A stretch of DNA of 64,000 nt from Salinibacterium sp. (lineage in GTDB: Bacteria; Actinomycetota; Actinomycetes; Actinomycetales; Microbacteriaceae). Below are positions 8,274 through 16,599 of the stretch, in pieces. A program made the position numbers and the translations under genes. Numbering within the stretch: the stretch's first letter is position 1; each line of letters starts with the position of its first letter. The notes below the pieces were generated by a model. It saw only the letters and a program-made list of their open reading frames with translations. It had not been told where the DNA came from and ran no database searches. The stretch lies in contig JADGNA010000023.1 of assembly GCA_015234465.1 (NCBI GenBank), forward strand, positions 62,001 through 126,000, read 5' to 3'.

Positions 8274-8852
8274 ATGTCCCGCGCTCTGTTCATCATCGAC
8301 GTGCAGAACGACTTCACCGAGGGCGGAGCCCTCGGCGTCGATGGGGGAACCGCGGTCGCGCAGGGCATCACCCGCTACCTCGCGGCGCACGGCGAGCGCT
8401 ATGCCGAGGTGTTCGCATCCCGCGACTGGCACGACGCGGAGGGCGACAACGGGGGTCACTTCGCCCTCGAGGCGGCCCCCGACTTCATCACGACCTGGCC
8501 CGTGCACTGCGTCGCCGACACCGCTGGCGCCGACTACCACCCCGAACTCGACACGAGCGCCGTGACGGTGCACGTGCGCAAGGGCCAGGGCGTGCCCGCC
8601 TACTCGATCTTCGAGGGAACGACGGATGCCGGTGAGACGGTTCCCGAGGCGCTCGCAGCCCGCGGCGTGACCGAGGTCGACGTCGCCGGCATCGCAACCG
8701 ACCACTGCGTGCTCGCCTCGGCATCCGACGCGCTCAAGGCGGGGCTCACAGTGACCGTCTTCACCGACCTCGTTGCGGGCGTCGGCCGGGAATCGAGCGA
8801 GGCAGCGCTTGCCGAGCTCGAACGCGCCGGTGCGCTCATCCGCACGTCCTGA
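8274..8852 (+). CDS. Isochorismatase-family hydrolase, nicotinamidase-like
   Basis: 192-residue cysteine hydrolase. The catalytic triad can be placed as D9 ('IIDVQNDF'), K103 ('VRKGQG') and C145 ('ATDHCVLAS'). The 'DWH' metal-ligand region and 'WPVHCV' are as in PncA-type nicotinamidases, which turn nicotinamide into nicotinate for NAD salvage. It reads from its own leaderless-looking promoter and is followed by a hairpin. Other isochorismatase-family amidases cannot be ruled out, but PncA is the best fit. Confidence 0.85.
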   Translation: MSRALFIIDVQNDFTEGGALGVDGGTAVAQGITRYLAAHGERYAEVFASRDWHDAEGDNGGHFALEAAPDFITTWPVHCVADTAGADYHPELDTSAVTVHVRKGQGVPAYSIFEGTTDAGETVPEALAARGVTEVDVAGIATDHCVLASASDALKAGLTVTVFTDLVAGVGRESSEAALAELERAGALIRTS

Positions 8853-8858
8853 ACACTC

Positions 8859-8878
8859 GCGAAGCACCACGGCTTCGC
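8859..8878 (+). terminator. Short hairpin after nicotinamidase-like gene
   Basis: GCGAAGC / GCTTCGC, a 7-bp perfect stem with a 6-base loop, seven bases after the stop. There is no T-run, so it may be a weak terminator or only a 3' end protector. Confidence 0.4.
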
Positions 8879-8931
8879 ACGGAACCACCAGAAGGTTGAC
8901 GCCGTCTCGGCGCCAGAAAGGACCACAACCG

Positions 8932-9714
8932 ATGGACAAGACCTGCGCCTCCGCCGCGGAGGCCGTCTCCCGCATCACCGAGGGCTCGTCCCTCGCGGTG
9001 GGCGGGTTCGGCCTCGTCGGCGTTCCCATGGCCCTCATCACAGCCCTGCGCGACCAGGGCACGGGCGGCCTCGAGGTCGTCTCGAACAACTGTGGGGTCG
9101 ACGGCTGGGGGCTCGGCGAGCTCCTGAGCAACAAGCGCATCCGCCGCGTCATCGCCTCCTACATCGGTGAGAACAAGGAGTTCGGCCGCCAGTACCTGAG
9201 CGGCGAGATCGAGGTCGAGCTGACCCCGCAGGGCACCCTCGCCGAGCGGCTCCGCGCCGGTGGCGCGGGCATCCCCGCCTTCTTCACAGCGACGGGCGTC
9301 GGCACCATGGTGTCGGAGGGCGGCATGCCCTGGCGCTACGACGCCGAGGGCAAGGTCATCACGGAGTCGCCCGCCAAGGAGGTGCGCACCTTCGACTCGC
9401 TCGGCCAGGAGCGCGAGTACGTGCTCGAGAAGGGCATCCGCACCGACTTCGCGCTCGTGCGCGCCGCCAAGGGCGACCGTCACGGCAACCTCGTCTTCGA
9501 GAAGTCGACGCGCAACTTCAACCCGCTCGCCGCGATGGCGGGCCGCGTGACGATCGCAGAGGTCGACGAGCTGGTCGAGCCGGGCGAGATCGACCCCGAC
9601 GAGGTGCACCTCTCTGGCATCTTCGTCGACCACATCGTGCAGCTCACGCCGGAACAGGCGAACGACCTGCCCATCGAGAAGGTCACCGTGCGCGACCGCC
9701 AGGAGGAGAACTGA
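8932..9714 (+). CDS. scoA: 3-oxoacid CoA-transferase subunit A
   Basis: 260 residues, alpha subunit of succinyl-CoA:3-oxoacid (or acetate:acetoacetate) CoA-transferase, which swaps CoA between acids and lets the cell activate or release acetoacetate. Marks: '[10 protein letters not shown]', '[14 protein letters not shown]', and '[10 protein letters not shown]' near the end. Start ATG 8932 is preceded by AGAAAGGA; the open frame runs further upstream but without family sequence. The beta subunit follows after two bases. It could handle the acetoacetate that HMG-CoA lyase of the neighbouring catabolic block would give. Confidence 0.93.
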   Translation: MDKTCASAAEAVSRITEGSSLAVGGFGLVGVPMALITALRDQGTGGLEVVSNNCGVDGWGLGELLSNKRIRRVIASYIGENKEFGRQYLSGEIEVELTPQGTLAERLRAGGAGIPAFFTATGVGTMVSEGGMPWRYDAEGKVITESPAKEVRTFDSLGQEREYVLEKGIRTDFALVRAAKGDRHGNLVFEKSTRNFNPLAAMAGRVTIAEVDELVEPGEIDPDEVHLSGIFVDHIVQLTPEQANDLPIEKVTVRDRQEEN

Positions 9715-9716
9715 CC

Positions 9717-10394
9717 ATGGCTTCCGAACTCAAGAAGCTCAGCCGCGACCAGATGGCGTTCCGCGCCTCGCTCGAGCTCGAGGACGGCATGTACGTTAAC
9801 CTCGGCATCGGGATGCCGACGCTCATTCCGAACCACCTCCCGGCGGACAAGACGATCGTGCTGCACTCCGAGAACGGCATCCTCGGCACGGGTCCCTACC
9901 CGTGGCGCGGTGAGGAGGACCCCAAGCTCATCAACGCGGGCAAGGAGACGGTCACGACCCTCCCCGGTGCCTCCTTCTTCGACTCTGCGCAGAGCTTCGC
10001 GATGATCCGCGGTGGCCACATCAATGCGGCCGTGCTCGGCTCCATGCAGGTCGCGGAGAACGGCGACATCGCCAACTGGGCCGTGCCGGGCAAGATGGTC
10101 AAGGGCATGGGCGGCGCGATGGACCTCGTCAACGGCGCCGACCGCGTGATCGTGCTCATGGAGCACGTCGCGAAGGACGGCAGCCCCAAGGTCGTCGAGC
10201 GCTGCTCCCTGCCGCTCACAGGCAAGGGCTGCGTCGAGCGCATCATCACCGACATGGCGGTCATCGACGTGACACCCGAGGGCCTCGTGCTGCGCGAGGT
10301 CGCCCCGGGCATCACGGTCGAAGAGGTCGTCGCGGCAACCGGCGCCAAGCTTGCCGTGCCCGAGACGCCCACCGAGATGCGCATCGCCGCATAA
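9717..10394 (+). CDS. scoB: 3-oxoacid CoA-transferase subunit B
   Basis: 225 residues, beta subunit carrying the catalytic glutamate, E52 in 'LHSENGILG', which forms the enzyme-CoA thioester. 'VNLGIGMPT' and '[15 protein letters not shown]' are typical of the family. The stop overlaps the next ATG by one base (TAATG at 10392-10396), so the VOC gene is translationally coupled. Confidence 0.94.
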   Translation: MASELKKLSRDQMAFRASLELEDGMYVNLGIGMPTLIPNHLPADKTIVLHSENGILGTGPYPWRGEEDPKLINAGKETVTTLPGASFFDSAQSFAMIRGGHINAAVLGSMQVAENGDIANWAVPGKMVKGMGGAMDLVNGADRVIVLMEHVAKDGSPKVVERCSLPLTGKGCVERIITDMAVIDVTPEGLVLREVAPGITVEEVVAATGAKLAVPETPTEMRIAA

Positions 10395-11182
10395 TGGCCG
10401 AACCGGTGGTCGACACGGAGCGCAGGAGCGGCGCGATCACGTGGGCCGGGTTGGTGACACCGGATGCTGTGGCGGCTGAGGAGTTCTACGCCGCGGTGCT
10501 GGGGTGGCGCTTCATGTCGTCGAGCCTGCTCCTCGACGTCCCGTTCGATGTTCGCGTCGCCACCGCTGGATCGGTGCCGGTCGCCTCGATCCAGCAGGGT
10601 ATTGAGGAGCTGGAGTTTCCAGCGGTCTGGAACGCCTACTTCGCGGTCGATGACCTCGATGATGCCGTCGCCAGGGCGAAGGCGAACGGCGCGATCGTGC
10701 TGGCTGAGCCGTTCCAAGTCGGGGGTGGGGAGGAATCAGCCGGCTCTGTCGCGTTTCTCCTGGATCCGAACGGCGCGGGCTTCTGTCTCTGGCAGACTCC
10801 TGGCGATCTTGCACCCGTGTCGCGTGCAGAGCCGGGATTCATCACCTGGACGGTGCTCTACGCCGACGAGACGCTGGCGGGTGCCGATTTCTACGCCAAG
10901 ACCCTCGGGTGGCAGATCGACGAGCCCAGTCCACTCGACGACTACCGGCTCGCGAGGCTGCCAGACGGCTCCCGCGTTGCGGCCGTTCGACGGCTGCAAG
11001 AAGGGCAATTGCCGTGTTGGCGCACGTACTTCTGTGTCGCGGATCTCGACGCCGCGCTGATGGCTGCCGTCACGCGTGGCGGGACGGTGCTCACGCCGCC
11101 GTCGCGCATCCAGGACGGACGCATGTTCGCGATTGTTGCCGACCCCTCGGGTGCACGATTCGGAATGATGCAGGCCGACTGA
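10394..11182 (+). CDS. Two-domain VOC (glyoxalase/bleomycin-resistance fold) protein
   Basis: 262 residues with two tandem VOC modules: residues ~10-130 ('EEFYAAVLGWRF', 'VAFLLDPNGAGFCLW') and ~140-262 ('ADFYAKTLGWQI', 'FAIVADPSGARFGMM'). The layout is that of the small actinobacterial two-module VOC proteins often annotated as glyoxalase-like or hydroxylase-like, with no fixed reaction. Overlap with scoB suggests co-expression. Function unknown beyond the fold. Confidence 0.85.
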   Translation: MAEPVVDTERRSGAITWAGLVTPDAVAAEEFYAAVLGWRFMSSSLLLDVPFDVRVATAGSVPVASIQQGIEELEFPAVWNAYFAVDDLDDAVARAKANGAIVLAEPFQVGGGEESAGSVAFLLDPNGAGFCLWQTPGDLAPVSRAEPGFITWTVLYADETLAGADFYAKTLGWQIDEPSPLDDYRLARLPDGSRVAAVRRLQEGQLPCWRTYFCVADLDAALMAAVTRGGTVLTPPSRIQDGRMFAIVADPSGARFGMMQAD

Positions 11183-11186
11183 GACC

Positions 11187-11996
11187 ATGCCCGTCATCCG
11201 CGTCGACTCCCTCGGTGACCCGCGGCTGGCCGACTTCGCGCATCGCACGGATGTCGCGCTCAAGAAGGCGGGCCACAACGGCGACCCGAGCGGAGAGCTT
11301 GGCCTCTACATCGCGGAGTCGGCGATCGTGCTCGAGCGGGCGCTCCGGGCGGGCCACCGCCCGCGCGCGGTGCTCGCGCTCGGCGGCTCGGCCGAGGAGG
11401 CGCAGTCGCTCGTCGGCCCCGACGTGGATATCTTCAGTGGCCCGGGCGAACTCCTCGCCGAGCTGACCGGCTACACGCTGCACCGCGGCCTCATCGCGTC
11501 GATGGAGCGGCCCCGGCTGCCCTCCGTGTCGGAACTGCTGGCGGATGCCCGCCGCGTCGTCATCATCGAGAACGTCGTCGACCCCACCAACGTCGGCGCC
11601 ATCTTCCGCTCGGTCGCCGGCATCGGCGCGGACGCCGTGCTCGTCACGGAGCGCTGCTCCGACCCCCTCTACCGCCGAGCGATCCGGGTCAGCATGGGCA
11701 CCGTGCTGCAGGTGCCGTGGACGCGCATCGGGCCCTGGGATTCCGCGCGGCGGGAGCTCGTGGCATCCGGCTTCCACATCGCCGCGCTTGCGCTGAGCGA
11801 CGACGCCGTGGCGCTGCGCGACTTCGCGGCCGCGGCGCCCGAGCGGGTCGCCCTCGTCGTCGGCACGGAGGGGGAGGGGCTCACGCCCGAGGCGCTCGCC
11901 GCCTCCGACACCGTCGTGCAGATCCCCATGCGGCACGGCATCGACAGCCTCAACGTGGCGGCCGCCTCGGCCGTCGCGATGTATGCGCTCGCCTAG
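11187..11996 (+). CDS. TrmH-family (SPOUT) RNA 2'-O-methyltransferase
   Basis: 269 residues. The three SPOUT motifs are clear: 'NVVDPTNVGAIFRS' (motif 1), 'VVGTEGEGL' (motif 2) and 'IPMRHGIDSLNVAAASAV' (motif 3, SAM knot). The N-terminal ~100 residues form the usual substrate-binding domain. It would methylate ribose in rRNA or tRNA. Its TAG stop overlaps the stop of the convergent acyl-CoA dehydrogenase on the other strand (CTAG at 11993-11996), so no spacer or terminator separates this core-type gene from the catabolic block. Confidence 0.92.
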   Translation: MPVIRVDSLGDPRLADFAHRTDVALKKAGHNGDPSGELGLYIAESAIVLERALRAGHRPRAVLALGGSAEEAQSLVGPDVDIFSGPGELLAELTGYTLHRGLIASMERPRLPSVSELLADARRVVIIENVVDPTNVGAIFRSVAGIGADAVLVTERCSDPLYRRAIRVSMGTVLQVPWTRIGPWDSARRELVASGFHIAALALSDDAVALRDFAAAAPERVALVVGTEGEGLTPEALAASDTVVQIPMRHGIDSLNVAAASAVAMYALA

Positions 11997-13141
11997 ACCC
12001 GCTTGCGAAGGTTGCGTGCGATCACGAGCCGCTGGATCTGGTTGGTGCCCTCGAAGATCTGCATGACCTTCGCTTCGCGCATGTAGCGCTCGGCGGGGAA
12101 GTCCCGCGTGTATCCCGCCCCTCCCAGTACCTGTACCGCGTCGATCGCGACTTTCATCGCGTTGTCGGTCGCGAGGAGCTTGGCGACGGATGCCTCGTGC
12201 GTGAAGGGGCGTCCGACATCCTTGAGTCGCGCGGCGGCGAGGTAGAGGGCCCGTGAGGAGGCGACCGCGACATCCATGTCGGCGAGGAGGAAGGCGAGTC
12301 CGTCGTGCTCGATGATCGGCTTGCCGAATGTCTCGCGGCTGTGCGCATACTCGACCGAGAGGTCGAGGGCAGCCTGCCCGAGTCCTGTCGCGACGGCCGC
12401 GATGCCGAGTCGCCCCGAGTCGAGTGCGGCGAAGGCGATTGCCAGGCCTTGTCCCTCCTCACCGATGAGGTGATCGGCCGGGATCCTCACGTCGTCGAAG
12501 TTCATGGTCGCGGTCGTCGACCCCGTGAGCCCCATCTTCTGCTCCGGCGAGGACGCCGAGAGTCCGGGGGTGTCGGCCGGCACGAGGAAACAGGAGATGC
12601 CCTTTCCGCCGTTGTCGGAAGTGCGCGCCATGACGGTGTAGAAATCCGCGTGCCCGCCGTGGGTGGTCCACGCCTTCGCGCCCCGGATCACGTAGTGGTC
12701 ACCGTCGCGCACGGCGCGGGTGATCATGGCGGCGGGGTCGGAGCCCGCGTGGGGCTCGCTGAGGCAGTATGCGCCCAGCAGCTCACCTGAGAGCATCCGG
12801 GGCAGCCAGCGCTCCTTCTGCTCGGGAGTGCCGTAGTTGGCGAGCGGGAAGCAGGAGAGTGCGTGCACGCTCACGCCGACTCCCACACTCGCCCAGGCTG
12901 CGCCGATCTGCTCGAAGACCTGCAGGTAGGTTTCAGCGGGTTGCTCGCCGCCGCCGTATTCCTCCGGGTAGGGGAGGCTCATGAGGCCTGCCCTGCCTAG
13001 TGTCAGGAAGACGTCTCGTGCGAAGGTCTCGTCGCGCTCCGCGGCGGCCGCCCGCGGAATCAGCTCCTTCTTGGCGATCTCCTCCGTGAGGTCGAAGAGT
13101 GCCCGGGCCTCGTCATCGAGGCTGATCCTGTACACGCTCAT
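11993..13141 (-). CDS. Acyl-CoA dehydrogenase
   Basis: 382 residues, FAD enzyme that makes the alpha-beta double bond of an acyl-CoA. All-helical N-domain, then 'GAYCLSEPHAGSDPAAM' (FAD/substrate loop), 'VIRGAKAWTTHG' and the C-terminal 'QVLGGAGYTRDFPAERYMRE' with 'EGTNQIQRLVIAR'. Start ATG 13141 ('MSVYR') follows AGGAA; an upstream in-frame extension to 13438 runs into the divergent TetR gene and is not used. It is transcribed away from the TetR gene at 13242 across a 100-base gap with an operator-like palindrome. Confidence 0.93.
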   Translation of the reverse strand: MSVYRISLDDEARALFDLTEEIAKKELIPRAAAAERDETFARDVFLTLGRAGLMSLPYPEEYGGGEQPAETYLQVFEQIGAAWASVGVGVSVHALSCFPLANYGTPEQKERWLPRMLSGELLGAYCLSEPHAGSDPAAMITRAVRDGDHYVIRGAKAWTTHGGHADFYTVMARTSDNGGKGISCFLVPADTPGLSASSPEQKMGLTGSTTATMNFDDVRIPADHLIGEEGQGLAIAFAALDSGRLGIAAVATGLGQAALDLSVEYAHSRETFGKPIIEHDGLAFLLADMDVAVASSRALYLAAARLKDVGRPFTHEASVAKLLATDNAMKVAIDAVQVLGGAGYTRDFPAERYMREAKVMQIFEGTNQIQRLVIARNLRKRV

Positions 13142-13192
13142 TGTTCCTGGCTTCCCGGACGACAGCGTCCACATCACGCATAAGAATGAAAA

Positions 13193-13198
13193 ACTATA
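13193..13198 (-). promoter_or_regulatory. Probable -10 box for acyl-CoA dehydrogenase
   Basis: On the minus strand this reads TATAGT, 51 bases upstream of the ATG at 13141, in an AT-rich patch that stands out from the surrounding GC-rich DNA. Confidence 0.4.
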
Positions 13199-13207
13199 AG
13201 AGAATGA

Positions 13208-13233
13208 AGTACCAGCACAGACTATCTGGTACT
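13208..13233. promoter_or_regulatory. Perfect 8-bp inverted repeat, probable TetR operator
   Basis: AGTACCAG (13208-13215), ten bases, CTGGTACT (13226-13233). The right arm overlaps the probable -10 TACTCT (13230-13235) of the TetR gene, which sits six bases before ATG 13242. A repressor bound here would block its own leaderless promoter, and perhaps the divergent acyl-CoA dehydrogenase. Confidence 0.6.
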
Positions 13234-13241
13234 CTCCGAAT

Positions 13242-13832
13242 ATGCCACTGACGGACATGCGCAATGCCGAGACGATCGACGCCCTCGTCGGTCTCTTCAC
13301 GGAGTGTGGCTTCCTGTCATTGAGCGTGCAGGACATGGCCAGGCTGTCGAAGCGCTCCAAGTCGACCCTGTATGGGGTCGCGGCGAGCAAGGACGGCATC
13401 ATCGAGGCGGTCGTGCGGGAGTTCTTCCGTCGCGCCACGGAGAACGTCGAACGCGAGGTGGCCGGGGAGGGGCCACGCGAGCGCCTCGGCTCCTACCTCT
13501 CGGCCATCGCCGCCCAACTCGCCCACGTGGATCGTCGCTTCTTCGACGACCTCGGTGCCTTCGGGCCCGCGAGGCGGATCTATCTCGCCAACATCCGAAG
13601 CGCATCGGAACGCGTGCAGCAACTCGCCCTGGCGGCGCTCCCTGAACATTCACGCGTGGACCCACGGTTCGTCGGCGTCGTAGCGGGCCTCGTCATCGAG
13701 TCCATTCACCGCGGCGAGGTCGAAGCCGCCACGGGCCTCACAGCAGCTGAGGGGTATGCCGCCCTCTCCGAACTCCTTTCCGCAGGTATCAGCCATGCGG
13801 CGCACACCCACACAGAAAGCGACAGGACATGA
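13242..13832 (+). CDS. TetR-family transcriptional regulator
   Basis: 196 residues. N-terminal helix-turn-helix ('LFTECGFLSLSVQDMARLS' then 'STLYGVAASKDGIIEAVV', residues ~18-55) and a helical ligand domain. It reads divergently from the acyl-CoA dehydrogenase and its last codons overlap the flavoprotein gene (ATGA at 13829-13832), so it heads a long plus-strand operon of CoA-pathway genes. It probably senses a pathway acyl-CoA; that is inference from position. Confidence 0.88.
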   Translation: MPLTDMRNAETIDALVGLFTECGFLSLSVQDMARLSKRSKSTLYGVAASKDGIIEAVVREFFRRATENVEREVAGEGPRERLGSYLSAIAAQLAHVDRRFFDDLGAFGPARRIYLANIRSASERVQQLALAALPEHSRVDPRFVGVVAGLVIESIHRGEVEAATGLTAAEGYAALSELLSAGISHAAHTHTESDRT

Positions 13833-14803
13833 TTCGTACGCAGTTCACTGACACCTTCGGCGTGGAGCACCCCGTGCTGTGCGGCGGCATGACAGGGCTC
13901 GGCACTGCGCCCCTCATCTCGGCCGTCGCAAATTCGGGCGCCTTGGGCTTCCTCACTGCCCTCACCCAGCCCACGCCTGAGGCGCTCGCGGCAGAGATTG
14001 CCCGCACGCGTGAACTCACGGACAAGCCCTTCGGCGTCAACCTCACGATCCTGCCGACGATCAACCCTGTGCCCTACGACGAGTACCGGGCGGCCATCAT
14101 CGAATCAGGTGTGACGATCGTCGAAACCGCGGGGTCAAGCCCCGAACCCCACATGGACGACTTCAACCGTGCCGGTGTCAAGGTCATCCACAAGGCAACC
14201 TCCGTTCGCCACGCCGTCTCCGCAGCCAAGCACGGCGTTGCCGCCATCAGCATCGATGGTTTCGAGTGTGCCGGCCACCCGGGGGAGGATGACGTGCCCG
14301 GCCTCGTGCTCATCCCAGCTGCCGTGCGTGCACTCGACATCCCGGTGATCGCGAGCGGCGGCATCGCGACCGGCTCGGGGCTCGCGGCAGCCCTCGCGCT
14401 CGGCGCCTGCGCCGTCAACATGGGCACGCGCTTCGTCGCGACAACCGAAGCGCCCGTGCACGAGAACGTGAAGAAGCAGATCGTGGCCAACAACGAACGT
14501 GACACCGTCATCGTCTTCCGCACGTTCCACAACTCCGCACGCGTGGCGCGCAACTCCATCTCGGAGCAGATCGTCGAGATCGAGAAGCGCACGGGATCGA
14601 CCTTCGCCGATGTCGCCCACCTCGCCTCTGGCGCCCGCGGTCGCGAAAACGTGCTCGCCGGAGGCGACATGGAGGGCGGCGTCTGGTGGGCGGGCCAGAC
14701 CCAGGGACTCATCCACGACATCGACACCGTCGAGAACGTCGTCGGGCGCATCGTCTCGGATGCCGAGGACATCATGCGTTCGCAGCTCGCGCTGCTCTCC
14801 TGA
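13829..14803 (+). CDS. Nitronate-monooxygenase-family FMN enzyme
   Basis: 324-residue TIM-barrel flavoprotein of the NMO / 2-nitropropane dioxygenase family. Marks: 'PVLCGGMTGLG' at the start, 'DGFECAGHPGEDD' with the conserved His, and the phosphate loop 'VIASGGIATGSG' then 'VNMGTRFVATTEA'. Many actinobacterial members are not nitronate enzymes but reductases acting on pathway intermediates (for example IpdC in steroid C/D-ring breakdown). In a CoA-degradation operon a reductase or dehydrogenase role is as likely as the named one. Confidence 0.88.
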   Translation: MIRTQFTDTFGVEHPVLCGGMTGLGTAPLISAVANSGALGFLTALTQPTPEALAAEIARTRELTDKPFGVNLTILPTINPVPYDEYRAAIIESGVTIVETAGSSPEPHMDDFNRAGVKVIHKATSVRHAVSAAKHGVAAISIDGFECAGHPGEDDVPGLVLIPAAVRALDIPVIASGGIATGSGLAAALALGACAVNMGTRFVATTEAPVHENVKKQIVANNERDTVIVFRTFHNSARVARNSISEQIVEIEKRTGSTFADVAHLASGARGRENVLAGGDMEGGVWWAGQTQGLIHDIDTVENVVGRIVSDAEDIMRSQLALLS

Positions 14804-14846
14804 GCCCAGACCAGCATCCGAGACGACGAGGAAAGCGAACCGACAG

Positions 14847-15764
14847 TTGAGCAACACGACAGAGAACCCCCGCTGGCGCACCCTGCTCTGGGCGATACCC
14901 GCGGCGATCGTCGCGGTCGCCGCGGTCGTCTTCCTCGCCCGCTGGCTGAGGGAGATGCCCGCCGTGGCGGATTTCCTCGCCCGGTACCCCGGCGAGACGC
15001 ACCTGCCGGAGACCGCCCCGGTCGGAATCCCCGCCTGGCTCGGCTGGCAGCACTTCTTCAACGCCTTCTTCATCGTGCTCATCATCCGGAGCGGATGGTT
15101 GGTGCGCACCCGGCAACGCCCGCCCGCCTACTGGACCCGCAAGAACACAGGGCTGTTGCGAACGAAGGGAGCGCCCAAGCGCATCAGCCTTGACCTCTGG
15201 CTGCACCAGAGCCTCGACATCCTCTGGATCGTCAACGGGGTCGTCTTCATCGTGCTGCTCTTTGCAACCGGTCATTGGATGCGCATCGTGCCGACCAGCT
15301 GGGAGGTGTTCCCCAACGCGCTCTCCGCCGCGCTGCAGTACGCCTCGCTCAACTGGCCCGTCGAGAACGGCTGGGTGAACTACAACAGCCTGCAACTGCT
15401 CGCCTACTTCACGACGGTCTTCATCGCGGCACCGCTCGCGATCGTCACCGGCGTGCGGATGTCGGGCGCCTGGCCCAGCAACGCTGAGAAGCTCAACCGG
15501 ATCTATCCCGTCGAGGTGGCCCGCGCCATCCACTTCCCCGTCATGCTCTACTTCGTGCTGTTCATCATCACGCACGTCGCTCTCGTCATGACGACCGGGG
15601 CCCTCCGCAATCTCAACCACATGTACGCTGCACGGGACGAGGTCTCGTGGCTCGGTTTCTGGATCTTCGCGGCATCCGTTGTGGCCATGATCGCCGCCTG
15701 GATCGCCGCGCGCCCCGTCATCCTGCGACCCATCGCCTCGCTCACCGGCAAGGTGTCGCGCTGA
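14847..15764 (+). CDS. Membrane cytochrome b-like protein (b561/b6-type domain)
   Basis: 305 residues with about five membrane segments. Four histidines sit in or beside helices ('WQHFFN', 'WLHQSLD', 'RAIHFPV', 'ITHVAL'), as expected for two b hemes in the NarI/Ni-hydrogenase cytochrome-b type. Start is TTG 14847 ('MSNTTENPRW'), with GAGGAAAG upstream; no ATG or GTG fits. Its place between the flavoprotein and the SDR suggests it passes electrons from a pathway oxidoreductase to the quinone pool. The partner is not identified. Confidence 0.72.
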   Translation: MSNTTENPRWRTLLWAIPAAIVAVAAVVFLARWLREMPAVADFLARYPGETHLPETAPVGIPAWLGWQHFFNAFFIVLIIRSGWLVRTRQRPPAYWTRKNTGLLRTKGAPKRISLDLWLHQSLDILWIVNGVVFIVLLFATGHWMRIVPTSWEVFPNALSAALQYASLNWPVENGWVNYNSLQLLAYFTTVFIAAPLAIVTGVRMSGAWPSNAEKLNRIYPVEVARAIHFPVMLYFVLFIITHVALVMTTGALRNLNHMYAARDEVSWLGFWIFAASVVAMIAAWIAARPVILRPIASLTGKVSR

Positions 15765-15790
15765 GCACACGCACCACTCGAAGGAGAGAA

Positions 15791-16546
15791 ATGAAGATCG
15801 AAGGAATCACCGCTGTCGTCACGGGCGCCGCATCCGGACTCGGGGCCGCCACCACCGAGGCGCTCGCCGCAGGCGGCGCGAGAGTGCTCGGCATCGACCT
15901 CGCATCCCAGGTGGAGAAGGCGCAGGCACGCGAAGGGGTTCGCTACATCGCTGCGGACGTGACCTCCGAGGACCAAGTGCGGGCGGCGCTCGACGAGGTT
16001 GAAGAGTCACACCCCCTGCGCGTCGTGGTCAACTGCGCCGGCATCGCGCCGGCACGTCGCATCCTGTCGTCACGGGGCACACACGACCTGGAGACCTTCC
16101 GTCGCACCCTCGAGGTGAACACGCTCGGCACCTTCAACGTCATGCGCCTCGCCGCTGAGCTCATCGCGCAGCAGGAGGGCGACGAGCACGGACAGCGCGG
16201 CGTCATCATCAACACCGCCTCGGTCGCCGCCTACGAGGGCCAGATCGGGCAGATCGCCTACTCAGCCTCGAAGGGTGCCGTCGTCGGCATGACCATCACG
16301 GCTGCCCGGGACCTCGCACGCTACGGAATCCGCGTCAACACGATCGCCCCCGGCATCGTTGACACCCCCATGCTCGCCTCTCTCGGGCCCGAGGTTGGGG
16401 CGTCACTGGCGGCCGGAATCCCCTTCCCGCAGCGCCTCGCGCAGCCCAGCGAATACGCACAGCTCGCGCTTATGCTCGTTGAACACGACTACCTCAACGG
16501 CGAAGTGGTGCGCATGGACGGCGCGCTGCGGATGCCGCCCCAGTAG
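15791..16546 (+). CDS. SDR-family 3-hydroxyacyl-CoA dehydrogenase-like
   Basis: 251 residues. Rossmann motif '[10 protein letters not shown]', 'NCAGIAPA', and the catalytic set 'NTASVA' plus Y-x-x-x-K in '[11 protein letters not shown]', followed by '[11 protein letters not shown]'. The sequence has the look of HSD10-type (3-hydroxyacyl-CoA dehydrogenase type 2) proteins, which oxidise 3-hydroxyacyl-CoAs with NAD. AAGGAGAG precedes ATG 15791. The thiolase that would use its product follows directly. Confidence 0.88.
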   Translation: MKIEGITAVVTGAASGLGAATTEALAAGGARVLGIDLASQVEKAQAREGVRYIAADVTSEDQVRAALDEVEESHPLRVVVNCAGIAPARRILSSRGTHDLETFRRTLEVNTLGTFNVMRLAAELIAQQEGDEHGQRGVIINTASVAAYEGQIGQIAYSASKGAVVGMTITAARDLARYGIRVNTIAPGIVDTPMLASLGPEVGASLAAGIPFPQRLAQPSEYAQLALMLVEHDYLNGEVVRMDGALRMPPQ

Positions 16547-16599
16547 TCCGACCAGACAGTGACGTCGACGAGGTCGTCGACAGCGAAGGCAGGTACACA

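Noticed and set aside
5840..8371. Very long open frame on the minus strand (843 codons)
   Set aside because: It lies fully opposite the Gfo/Idh/MocA and PBP4-like genes, is Arg/Ala/Gly-rich with no domain, and is an effect of high GC content.
13142..13438. N-terminal extension of the acyl-CoA dehydrogenase to 13438
   Set aside because: It would run through the divergent TetR gene and the palindrome; family sequence begins at 13141.
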